A stretch of 20,630 nucleotides of DNA from a virus. The position numbers and the translations under genes are program-made. Of the stretch, positions 1-6,256 are shown piece by piece (the first letter of the stretch is position 1; every line of letters begins with the position of its first letter). Location of the stretch: IMG/VR virus record IMGVR_UViG_3300035701_000355, positions 1 through 20,630 of that record; one strand, 5' to 3'. Below the pieces are notes generated by a model. That model had not been told where the DNA came from and searched no databases. It saw only the letters and a program-made list of their open reading frames with translations.

Positions 1-181
1 TCCGCACGCGAAGCAGCGGTGGGAGTTGGAGGCGCGGTTAATGGAAGAGAGGGTCTATGGTTACCACGACCCCCTAACCCATACGCTTGACCGTAAATCT
101 GGAGAGGTTGAGTGCTCTACCTGTCAGTGCATTGCCGACCTTGAGCGCCAGCTCGCCGCGCTGCCGGAGGAGGGGAAATGA
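1..181 (+). CDS. Partial hypothetical protein, paralogue of next gene (C-terminal end)
   Basis: An open frame enters from the left edge (codons from base 2) and ends at TGA 179-181, giving the last 59 residues of a protein. It contains a PHAKQRWELEA segment, a short CSTCQC cysteine cluster and the ending IADLERQLAAL. Both outer segments recur at the end of the downstream gene (PHAREWWELEA and IADLECQLAAL), so the two genes are paralogues in tandem. The stop overlaps the ATG of the next gene (ATGA at 178-181), which indicates one operon with translational coupling. The function is not recognised. The Cys-x2-Cys-x-Cys cluster could bind metal, but the N-terminal part is missing and cannot be judged. 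Confidence 0.7.
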   Translation, partial: PHAKQRWELEARLMEERVYGYHDPLTHTLDRKSGEVECSTCQCIADLERQLAALPEEGK

Positions 182-732
182 CCCTACGAGATCAACTCAA
201 CAAATGCAAGGATCTGGATACCTTGACTGCATTCGTCGAACAGAAGCTCAGCGAGGCCCAGGCGGAGACCAACCGGATCATCATCTGCGTCTGGTGCGGG
301 CATACCATCGAGAGAACTGGCGATATCAGGTTTGATGTGAAGGCGAGCCAAGCGCACGAGGCTGGTTGTGAAAAGAACCCCATCAGAAGAGAGGCCCAGG
401 CGGAGATGGCCGAGCGGTGTGCCGAAGCTCTTAGCCATTTAGCTGCCGAACTAAGGATTGTTAAGGATGGTGTTTCAGCAGACCTCGCGGCTGATGCCAT
501 CCAAGAAAGCATGGAAGTTATCCGCGCACTCTCGCCCGATCCGCACGCGAGGGAGTGGTGGGAGTTGGAGGCAAGCGCGGTGGAAGCGAAAGCAATACGA
601 CGAGGCCACTCATCTCTCGGCGTTAAGCTGACTACTGCTGAGGTACTGTTCGTGCAGTGGCTCGACAGGCGTATTGCCGACCTCGAGTGCCAACTGGCCG
701 CGCTGTTGAAGGTGATCCCATGTGGCAAATGA
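178..732 (+). CDS. Hypothetical phage protein with CxxC...HxxxC zinc-finger-like motif
   Basis: This 184-residue protein starts at an ATG with a strong GGAGGAGG ribosome site just upstream. Residues 37-64 hold a C37-x2-C40 pair followed by H60-x3-C64 and then KNP, a C2HC zinc-finger-like arrangement that I have seen in small phage accessory proteins. The rest is mostly charged helix, and the C-terminal ~65 residues match the end of the preceding partial gene. Only plus-strand genes surround it, opposite in direction to the virion operon, so it probably belongs to an early or accessory gene set. Its role is unknown; a nucleic-acid or protein-binding accessory function is possible but is inference only. 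Confidence 0.7.
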   Translation: MTLRDQLNKCKDLDTLTAFVEQKLSEAQAETNRIIICVWCGHTIERTGDIRFDVKASQAHEAGCEKNPIRREAQAEMAERCAEALSHLAAELRIVKDGVSADLAADAIQESMEVIRALSPDPHAREWWELEASAVEAKAIRRGHSSLGVKLTTAEVLFVQWLDRRIADLECQLAALLKVIPCGK

Positions 733-917
733 AGGTATTTGAGGATTCCGACGCCCGGAAGGTGGAGAAGGAATTCAACGAATGGATGGCCGCCCACCGA
801 CCTACGGGCTTGATGGTAAGCCAGTCCTACCGACCCAACGGGACCTTCTGCGTAGTCGTTACCTACCAGGAGTTGGAGTCCGCTGGCGCAAGCCCGAGTG
901 TGGTGCGACCGGTCTAA
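720..917 (+). CDS. Small hypothetical protein (65 aa)
   Basis: The chosen start is ATG 720, preceded by AAGGTG five bases upstream; a longer frame from 657 would lie deep inside the upstream gene and lacks a ribosome site. A second ATG at 729 forms an ATGA overlap with the upstream stop and is a fair alternative. The protein begins MWQMKVFEDSDARKVEKEF, looks alpha/beta (one amphipathic helix, then strands around SQSYRPNG and FCVVVTY) and has no domain I can name. Its TAA stop at 915-917 overlaps the stop of the opposing endolysin gene. Confidence 0.6.
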   Translation: MWQMKVFEDSDARKVEKEFNEWMAAHRPTGLMVSQSYRPNGTFCVVVTYQELESAGASPSVVRPV

Positions 918-1432
918 GCCATCACACGCCGGAGCCAGCCGAGGAGAAATCGTTTTTTCTCTTCCTCCGCCACATCTGACTGTCGGATCACTATACTTGC
1001 ATAATAGAAAGCTTGTCGAGCACGGAACTCTCTTAAGAGTAGTTCTGATAGCAAGGAGTTTGTAACTTCAAGCGTCTTGGGACCAAAAACTCCATCAATC
1101 ACAACTGGGCCGATCGTCAGGTAACGTATAGCCTCCTGGAGGATCTTGACGGCTACCTTCGGCCAACCGCGTGCGCTGGTATTCACACCAAAATCGAATA
1201 ATTCATCCGCCAACTCCTGGTCAGCGACCTGGTCGTATAACGGATGCCAGAAATCATGGTGGTAGAGTTCAAGGGCGCGGTCCTGCGTGAGGTGGGCGAT
1301 ATCTTCCTCTGGATAGGCAGTCTGGCTGATTCCCCACTTCGTTAGTTTGCCGGGGTCTCCTTTGAGGTTCACAAGTTTCCCGAAGCCTTCGAGTTCTAAG
1401 GTCTTCTCGACGGCAATCTCAAATTTCGCCAT
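914..1432 (-). CDS. Endolysin: GH108-type N-acetylmuramidase with peptidoglycan-binding C-terminus
   Basis: The 172-residue protein should cleave peptidoglycan for host lysis. The N-terminal part has the glycosyl hydrolase 108 pattern: Glu15 in LELEGFG, followed by GDPGKLTKWGIS (residues 25-36), comparable to the family's E-G-G...D-x-G-x-T-x-x-G-I signature with the catalytic glutamate first. Residues ~95-165 (KILQEAIRYL, IDGVFGPKTLE, FLLGWLRR) resemble the PG_binding_3 domain that normally follows GH108. Length fits the family. No signal peptide is seen, so passage through the inner membrane needs the holin. ATG 1432 has AGGAG nine bases upstream. It is the last gene of the minus-strand operon, 12 bases after the putative holin gene. 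Confidence 0.9.
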   Translation of the reverse strand: MAKFEIAVEKTLELEGFGKLVNLKGDPGKLTKWGISQTAYPEEDIAHLTQDRALELYHHDFWHPLYDQVADQELADELFDFGVNTSARGWPKVAVKILQEAIRYLTIGPVVIDGVFGPKTLEVTNSLLSELLLREFRARQAFYYASIVIRQSDVAEEEKKRFLLGWLRRVMA

Positions 1433-1444
1433 TTGACTACTCTC

Positions 1445-1687
1445 CTACACATTGGGCTTTGCCGGGTCGTTCTTACCCGACAGGTAGCCAAAATAGGCTC
1501 GCCAGGGATTGGCCGCCAGTAGATGCAAGAACATATACAGCGATTTGTAAAACTTGCTGCTCGCTTCCACTGGTGAAGGTAGCGAACTCACCGCTGCGCT
1601 GAATACCGGCCAGCCTATCAACAACCCCAGAAATGTGCGTGGATGCGCCACGATCAGGGCCACAATAGCTTGAATGATTGCTTCCAT
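1445..1687 (-). CDS. Putative holin (80-aa membrane protein)
   Basis: This small protein has one long hydrophobic region near its N-terminus (about residues 4-35, IIQAIVALIVAHP and TFLGLLIGWPVF), then a polar segment with FYKSLYMFLHLLAAN, and a charged tail ending KNDPAKPNV. Size, hydrophobicity and its place directly before the endolysin gene suggest a holin that permeabilises the inner membrane. The family assignment rests on context; no holin family signature is certain. ATG 1687 has AGGAGG five bases upstream, and the stop codon of the spanin-like gene sits within this ribosome-site region, so translation is probably coupled. Confidence 0.65.
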   Translation of the reverse strand: MEAIIQAIVALIVAHPRTFLGLLIGWPVFSAAVSSLPSPVEASSKFYKSLYMFLHLLAANPWRAYFGYLSGKNDPAKPNV

Positions 1688-1696
1688 TTTCTCCTC

Positions 1697-2329
1697 CTAG
1701 CGTTTTAATATGGCGACGATGCCGCCGACCGTAAGTCCGCCCGCTGCATACCATCCGCCGTTCCGCTTGAAGCGCGTCCAGAACGTTCCACCCTTCACGG
1801 CCCGAATTGCCGCCTCCCGCTGCTGAATCAGGATGGCCTCTTTCTCTTCCCAGGTCACTTCCTTCGCCTTCCAGTCCTTCGCATTCTCTTGGCAGGCTTG
1901 CAACTCCAGCGTAGCCCGATGGCAGTCCAGATAGAACTTCCTCAAGTCCTGGGTCTGAGATTCGTCCAGTTGAATCTGCGGCGGGGCCTCGGGCGTGGCG
2001 GGATTGGGGGGGGCGACTTCTGGCGGCTTCTCGAAGGGAATGTATTGCGGTATTTCGCGGACGATCTCTCGAATTGTGGCGGGCCGCGCCTTCAGCCTCT
2101 CGATCTCGTTCACCATTTCGGCAGTCTGCTGATCACGCTCCTTCATCCCTTGGTCGAGGCGGGAATTCTCCTGATCCTTAGCCTGGAGCAATTGCCGCGT
2201 GGCTTTCAACTCTGCCTCCAATTGAATTCGGCCCTCCCGCTCATTCCAGTAGGAGCGTAACGCCAAACTCCCTAGGAGCAATCCGAGGAGTCCCACGGCT
2301 GTCCAGACGAGTCTTTGAACTTGCGTCAT
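1697..2329 (-). CDS. Spanin-like coiled-coil protein with N- and C-terminal membrane segments
   Basis: The 210-residue protein has an N-terminal transmembrane segment (~8-26), a long coiled coil rich in Glu, Gln and Arg (~30-80), a proline-rich linker (~94-118, PFEKPPEVAPPNP), a second helical stretch with two cysteines (C136, C146; ~125-178), and a second hydrophobic segment at the end (~192-208, WYAAGGLTVGGIVAIL). The first half resembles Rz-type inner-membrane spanins, which disrupt the outer membrane after peptidoglycan degradation. A C-terminal membrane segment is not usual for Rz. It starts at ATG 2329 inside the stop of the upstream gene (ATGA) and is followed by holin and endolysin genes. 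A membrane-tethered virion or structural coiled-coil protein is the alternative. Confidence 0.6.
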   Translation of the reverse strand: MTQVQRLVWTAVGLLGLLLGSLALRSYWNEREGRIQLEAELKATRQLLQAKDQENSRLDQGMKERDQQTAEMVNEIERLKARPATIREIVREIPQYIPFEKPPEVAPPNPATPEAPPQIQLDESQTQDLRKFYLDCHRATLELQACQENAKDWKAKEVTWEEKEAILIQQREAAIRAVKGGTFWTRFKRNGGWYAAGGLTVGGIVAILKR

Positions 2330-2733
2330 TTGTGCCCTCCACCGCCTGTAGCTTTCTTCGACTCCACAGGCGGAGTTGGTCCACTCTTGATCTCAGGTTC
2401 CGCGTTGCTGCCTGTCCCATCTCGTTCACGCTGTTCAAGAAAAACCGGCGGCTCTGGTCGCTCCGGGCCAGCCGGATAGATGATTGCCCCACCTGGTACA
2501 TGGCGGTGTATGGGGAAGGATTTCAGGTCGTGGGTAATCATTTCCATAGCGACTGCAACTCGCGTGATCTGCCGAGTGGTCTCCGTCTGCGCAGTCTTCA
2601 TGCCGCCGATTACTAGATGATCCTGTTGTTGATTGCCTTGCAGTTTGACGTACCCTGCGACGAAGGCGACCAAGATGGCGAGAGCCGTTAAGACATCGCC
2701 GAGCGAGAGCGTGAAATCAAAACGTGGTTTCAT
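2326..2733 (-). CDS. Membrane-anchored hypothetical protein, lysis-cassette member
   Basis: This 135-residue protein has an N-terminal hydrophobic segment (about residues 10-30, LGDVLTALAILVAFVAGYV), a short helical region, then a polar, proline- and glycine-rich tail ending in a run of glycines and HK. One transmembrane helix with a soluble tail would fit an accessory lysis protein, such as an antiholin or spanin partner, but nothing proves it. It begins five bases after the fibre gene ends, with GAAGGA upstream, and its stop overlaps the start of the spanin-like gene by four bases. Confidence 0.6.
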   Translation of the reverse strand: MKPRFDFTLSLGDVLTALAILVAFVAGYVKLQGNQQQDHLVIGGMKTAQTETTRQITRVAVAMEMITHDLKSFPIHRHVPGGAIIYPAGPERPEPPVFLEQRERDGTGSNAEPEIKSGPTPPVESKKATGGGGHK

Positions 2734-2738
2734 TGGGC

Positions 2739-3737
2739 TCAGTCCTTCTTACAGAAGATCACCTTCACGAACGCCGGTCGATTGTCGAACTGCGTTCCCG
2801 TGAATATCGGCTTGGCGTTGGTACCCGAAGGTGTACCCGCCGATACAGATTCGCTCGACCCGCTGAGAGTATGATCGTGTGCGGCCATTGCCGACCCGCT
2901 GAAACTTGGGGCAGGGTGGGTATGCGTCAGGGCTGCTGCGGTTACACCGGCTGTCCCGATCTTAACCCCTGCGGTTGCCGTTGCCGCAATGGTGCCAACT
3001 ATACCCCCCGGTGTACCTGCTGAGAGTGACGCGCTATCGTAACTTCCGACTCCGTGTGAGTGTCCAGCCAGAGCATCGCCGCTGAATGCTGGCGCGGAAT
3101 TCTCGCCTGCCGGAGTAATTGCATTACTCCCGCCCGCCCCTCCAATGTCAGAATTCCCCGCCGCTGTGCCCAGAACGAATTTACCGCTGAGTGAGGCTTC
3201 CTCTGTCCATCCCGTGCCCAAGGTTGTGCTGCAAGTTCCTGAGACAATAAGAACGACCACGCCAGACGGCAATCCTGCGCCTGGAGGTCCCTGATCACCC
3301 GTATCGCCTTTGACTCCTGGTGCTCCGTCATTTCCCGGTAGCCCTTGAACACCTGTATCCCCGATGTCTCCTTTATCGCCCTTTTCACCTGGAGCACCGT
3401 CATTCCCTGGCAAACCTTGTGGACCCGCATCGCCGGTATCACCCTTGGGTCCGGGAGCCCCATCGTTTCCAGGTATCCCCTGTGGGCCGACATCTCCAGT
3501 GTCACCTTTCGGTCCCGGCGGACCTTCGGGCCCAGGTGGTCCGGGCTCGCCCCCGCCGGTTGGGGGATCAACACACACCCAGCCGCTCGTCCCTTTCTGC
3601 AAGGTTTTTCCCAGGACGCAATCCTCACCTGGGGGGTATGGAATACAATCCTTCCCTATTCCATTATGGCAAATGTTTTGCGCGTGCCCGACCACCGGTA
3701 AGAGTACGAGAGCAAGAATCAAGTAGTAGTATCTCAT
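2739..3737 (-). CDS. Collagen-like collar/tail fibre with signal peptide
   Basis: With the start at ATG 3737, residues 1-19 form a Sec-type signal peptide ([19 protein letters not shown]), followed by a cysteine-containing head (C23, C31, C40, C55), about 31 uninterrupted Gly-X-Y triplets, and a C-terminal globular domain. That domain has three His-x-His motifs (HSH 226-228, HTH 272-274, HDH 287-289) and the ending [13 protein letters not shown], typical of phage collar domains in which His pairs bind a metal in a trimeric fibre. It probably acts in receptor binding. ATG 3737 is chosen over ATG 3743 because GGGGAG (3744-3749) lies six bases before it; 3743 would leave no spacer, although it makes an ATGA overlap with the tailspike stop. 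A secreted rather than virion-borne role cannot be excluded. Confidence 0.8.
   Translation of the reverse strand: MRYYYLILALVLLPVVGHAQNICHNGIGKDCIPYPPGEDCVLGKTLQKGTSGWVCVDPPTGGGEPGPPGPEGPPGPKGDTGDVGPQGIPGNDGAPGPKGDTGDAGPQGLPGNDGAPGEKGDKGDIGDTGVQGLPGNDGAPGVKGDTGDQGPPGAGLPSGVVVLIVSGTCSTTLGTGWTEEASLSGKFVLGTAAGNSDIGGAGGSNAITPAGENSAPAFSGDALAGHSHGVGSYDSASLSAGTPGGIVGTIAATATAGVKIGTAGVTAAALTHTHPAPSFSGSAMAAHDHTLSGSSESVSAGTPSGTNAKPIFTGTQFDNRPAFVKVIFCKKD
3273..3551 (-). repeat. Collagen-like Gly-X-Y repeat tract
   Basis: The coding sequence here gives about 31 Gly-X-Y triplets in a row. Within it, a 21-residue unit (GPKGDTGD-x-GPQG-x-PGNDGAP, 63 bases) occurs twice, followed by a 24-residue variant containing [13 protein letters not shown] and a partial fourth copy. 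Such tracts form trimeric stalks in phage fibres and vary in length by slippage or recombination. Confidence 0.9.
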
Positions 3738-3739
3738 GG

Positions 3740-6166
3740 TCATCTCCCCATGCAGATGATGGTGAACTCATAAGTCCCCGCCGCAGGTGTCCCTTGAAAT
3801 GTCATGGTCGCCGCAGTCGCGGTAGTCTTGACAGTGGCAAACCCAGTCGTCGGTGCTGTAGCATCTCCACGGCTCACGGTGCAAGGCGGGTTGTCAGTCC
3901 ACGTTAAATCTTTGAAAGTCAGGATCACGGTGGGATTGGCCCCGAAGTTCGCCGTTCCAGCGTGCACCTCGAACGTAGTTGCTTGGTCTGTGCCAACTAC
4001 CGCCCCAATGTGGGCAGCCGGTGTATCGCCCCAGTTCGCGTGTACGGCGAAGTCGCCTGCAGCGAGCGGGGTGCCATTAATTGACTTAAACCGTTTCGCT
4101 GCTACACCGCCCCCAAAATAAGCATCTTTGGAAGCACTAAATCCCCTCGGCCTGGTGACGGGACCGCTGGAAGTTCGAATGTAATCGCTCAGCCCGCCGA
4201 GCTCAAGTTGCGCTCCCCAGGCGTAGATTGTAGCGGGACCATTATCAACATAAGCGGGGAAGATGCGAAAATGCACAAAGTTCGCGGTACTTGTCGTGCC
4301 ACATACGGAGAAACGCCTCCACACTGTCGAAACTGAAATTGTGGCGTGAGCAATCGTACCGACCGCTGCTTCGATGATTTCTATTGCTGAACGTCGTGCA
4401 GCAGCGGCACGTACCCAAACGCTGCCGCAAACCCCAGTGTTGGCCCCAGGAGTAACAACATTAAGAGCAGTTAGGTGCTCCATGGGAACCGCCGCCAAGA
4501 CAATGCTGTCAGCGGTCGTTGTACCATCCGGGGCCACGACACTATTGGCCACAGTGGTGACATTTGCTGATTGCGGTGTCCAACTCCCATGCGTAAAATC
4601 CTCGGACTGAAAAATCGAGTTCGTCTGCAAGCGAGTTTCGTAAAGTCCTCCGTTGCGGCCATCCTGATAGTCGCTCACCATGGGATTGATTGATCCGCTA
4701 TCAATGACGCGAATTTTCCAGGGGGCCCGGCTGAGTACAACGGGGTCGTAAGTTAAGGCGCTTAGAGTGAGGGTCAATGCAAGGTCTGTCACGCTACTAT
4801 TCCAGATTGAATCTTCCAGCCCGACACTCGGCAAAAGAATTTGTGTTCTCCGGTCGCCTTCCAGACTGACGTTGAACGCCGGGGCACCTGGGCCTGTCTG
4901 CCATGTCCCGCCGTTGAAACGGATGTCCTGACTGGGGGTTGTTCCGTTCGCGCCGATTCTAATTGCCTTGCCGGTGTTGGCGTGCTCGATGTAAGGCTCG
5001 TTGACGGTGACGGACATGCAGCCACGAATGTCAAACCCTTCTACAGTGGCGACTGCATTTGTAACTTCCGAAAGCGGGGAATCCATCTGTATGCCATTGC
5101 AATCTATGAGCTGAAATTGAGTTCCCTGATCTGCGGCATTGGCATTATTAATCGCCATCGGATGTATGAAATGATGATTATTCGAATTGAAAGGAGCCCC
5201 GATTGATTCCACTTTATAACCATACCGATTGCCTTGACTGTAGGGATAAGAAACAGTCCAGGAGATAGCGCCGCGTCCAAGATAAAATCCCGCTCCAGCT
5301 TTGAAGTTGAGGACATTAACATTTTCGATGCGTCCGTTGCTGACACCTGCCGCATCTGTTACGGCGACACCGTGAATGGAATTGACCGCGCCGGTCAACC
5401 GCAGATTTCGGATTATAGATTTGTCGCTGCCAGCCCCGAAAGTGAATCCGTTTGTCGCTCCCGTCACGTTCCAAACCGTCGCATCACCCAGGCCCTCGAT
5501 GTTCACGAGACTGGTAATGGTCTGACCAACCGAATCACTGATAGTTGCGGCTCCCAGGAGTAACTTCACGGGCTTTGTCACGCCGGCAAAGATGTTTTGA
5601 TTAACTGTCTGCGCGCCTTCAAGGCCGCGTGCATCGATCGTGCCGCCCGTGGCAGGCAGGGCAGCGATTGCCGCCGCGATCTTTGCGCCCGCGTTTGCAC
5701 CAGCAAAGCAATGGGCATAGCAGATATTGTTCAGCCTTGCCACACATCCCAAAGTTGCCGCTCCCGTAACGCTGAGCGTACCCCCAACCGCGAGATTTCC
5801 GGTGACGGTAAGGCCCGCCACAGTGAGCGTGCCGGTAGGCGATTTCAGCCCGTCCACCGACCACTGCAAGACCCCGGCGGAGTTCTCCACCACGATATTG
5901 TAGGTGAAGGGGCCGAGCCAAATATCTGCAAATCCACCTGCATCTAGATGGACGGGATTGGCGTTGGCGACCAGGCCGGTATAGTCGGTGTAGGTAGCCT
6001 GCGGTATCATGCCCCCGGCGACGTAGGTGTGGACCCAACCTCCAGCGAGAGGTGCACCCGTGGAGGAAAGGAACTGCACGCGGGGATACGGTATGGGAGC
6101 TACGGAAACCTGCGCCCAAGAGACGGATGCAAAAAGAAGGAAGATAAGAGCGAGACGTTTAATCAC
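3740..6166 (-). CDS. Tailspike with signal peptide, beta-helix and C-terminal binding domains
   Basis: The 808-residue protein starts at GTG 6166. Residues 1-18 look like a cleavable Sec signal ([17 protein letters not shown]). Residues ~24-108 ([32 protein letters not shown]-like ending) resemble a P22 tailspike head-binding module. Residues 111-140 are a [10 protein letters not shown]-type beta trunk, and ~155-480 read as a right-handed beta-helix of the pectate-lyase fold ([32 protein letters not shown]). Residues ~515-673 are a carbohydrate-binding-like module ending WGAQLELGG...VTRP, and ~690-808 a terminal beta domain ending FTIICMGR. It should bind, and perhaps degrade, surface polysaccharide; catalytic residues cannot be assigned. 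It follows the ejection genes as gp9 does in P22-type operons. Nine cysteines contrast with none in the ejection proteins. Confidence 0.85.
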   Translation of the reverse strand: MIKRLALIFLLFASVSWAQVSVAPIPYPRVQFLSSTGAPLAGGWVHTYVAGGMIPQATYTDYTGLVANANPVHLDAGGFADIWLGPFTYNIVVENSAGVLQWSVDGLKSPTGTLTVAGLTVTGNLAVGGTLSVTGAATLGCVARLNNICYAHCFAGANAGAKIAAAIAALPATGGTIDARGLEGAQTVNQNIFAGVTKPVKLLLGAATISDSVGQTITSLVNIEGLGDATVWNVTGATNGFTFGAGSDKSIIRNLRLTGAVNSIHGVAVTDAAGVSNGRIENVNVLNFKAGAGFYLGRGAISWTVSYPYSQGNRYGYKVESIGAPFNSNNHHFIHPMAINNANAADQGTQFQLIDCNGIQMDSPLSEVTNAVATVEGFDIRGCMSVTVNEPYIEHANTGKAIRIGANGTTPSQDIRFNGGTWQTGPGAPAFNVSLEGDRRTQILLPSVGLEDSIWNSSVTDLALTLTLSALTYDPVVLSRAPWKIRVIDSGSINPMVSDYQDGRNGGLYETRLQTNSIFQSEDFTHGSWTPQSANVTTVANSVVAPDGTTTADSIVLAAVPMEHLTALNVVTPGANTGVCGSVWVRAAAARRSAIEIIEAAVGTIAHATISVSTVWRRFSVCGTTSTANFVHFRIFPAYVDNGPATIYAWGAQLELGGLSDYIRTSSGPVTRPRGFSASKDAYFGGGVAAKRFKSINGTPLAAGDFAVHANWGDTPAAHIGAVVGTDQATTFEVHAGTANFGANPTVILTFKDLTWTDNPPCTVSRGDATAPTTGFATVKTTATAATMTFQGTPAAGTYEFTIICMGR
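3744..3749 (-). promoter_or_regulatory. Ribosome binding site that decides the collagen-fibre start
   Basis: On the minus strand this reads GGGGAG. It is six bases from ATG 3737 but directly abuts ATG 3743, so the downstream ATG is the likelier initiator. Confidence 0.55.
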
Positions 6167-6167
6167 T

Positions 6168-6177
6168 TGATCACCTC
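6168..6177 (-). promoter_or_regulatory. Extended Shine-Dalgarno of the tailspike gene
   Basis: The minus strand reads GAGGTGATCA, then A, then the GTG start. Nine bases (GAGGTGATC) match the complement of the conserved 16S rRNA 3' end, longer than most sites in this operon. This may compensate for the GTG start and for the 90-base gap that breaks translational coupling here. Confidence 0.6.
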
Positions 6178-6256
6178 GAAAATGGGCTTTTGACAGGCCA
6201 TATTATGACATAAGCCTGACTAAACAAATTCTCCTATGGGCAAACTAGAGACCCGC

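Noticed and set aside
253-406. Identical 16-base repeat (253-268 and 391-406) within the zinc-finger-like gene.
   Set aside because: Both copies encode the short helical motif EAQAE; with only two copies of low-complexity coding sequence there is no reason to call a functional repeat.
941-967. Imperfect inverted repeat GAGGA...TCCTC with a T-run in the loop, seen as a possible terminator between the convergent operons.
   Set aside because: The stem is short and bulged, no T-run follows the stem, and it lies within the endolysin coding sequence (EEEKKRF), which explains the A/T runs.
6189-6220. Plus-strand TTGACA resembling a -35 box.
   Set aside because: No acceptable -10 box lies 16-18 bases away, and no plus-strand gene follows.
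6200-6227. Possible minus-strand promoter (TTGTTT, 16-base spacer, TAATAT) before the tailspike gene.
   Set aside because: Only three of six and four of six bases match the consensus and the spacer is short; the match is no better than chance in this AT-rich gap.
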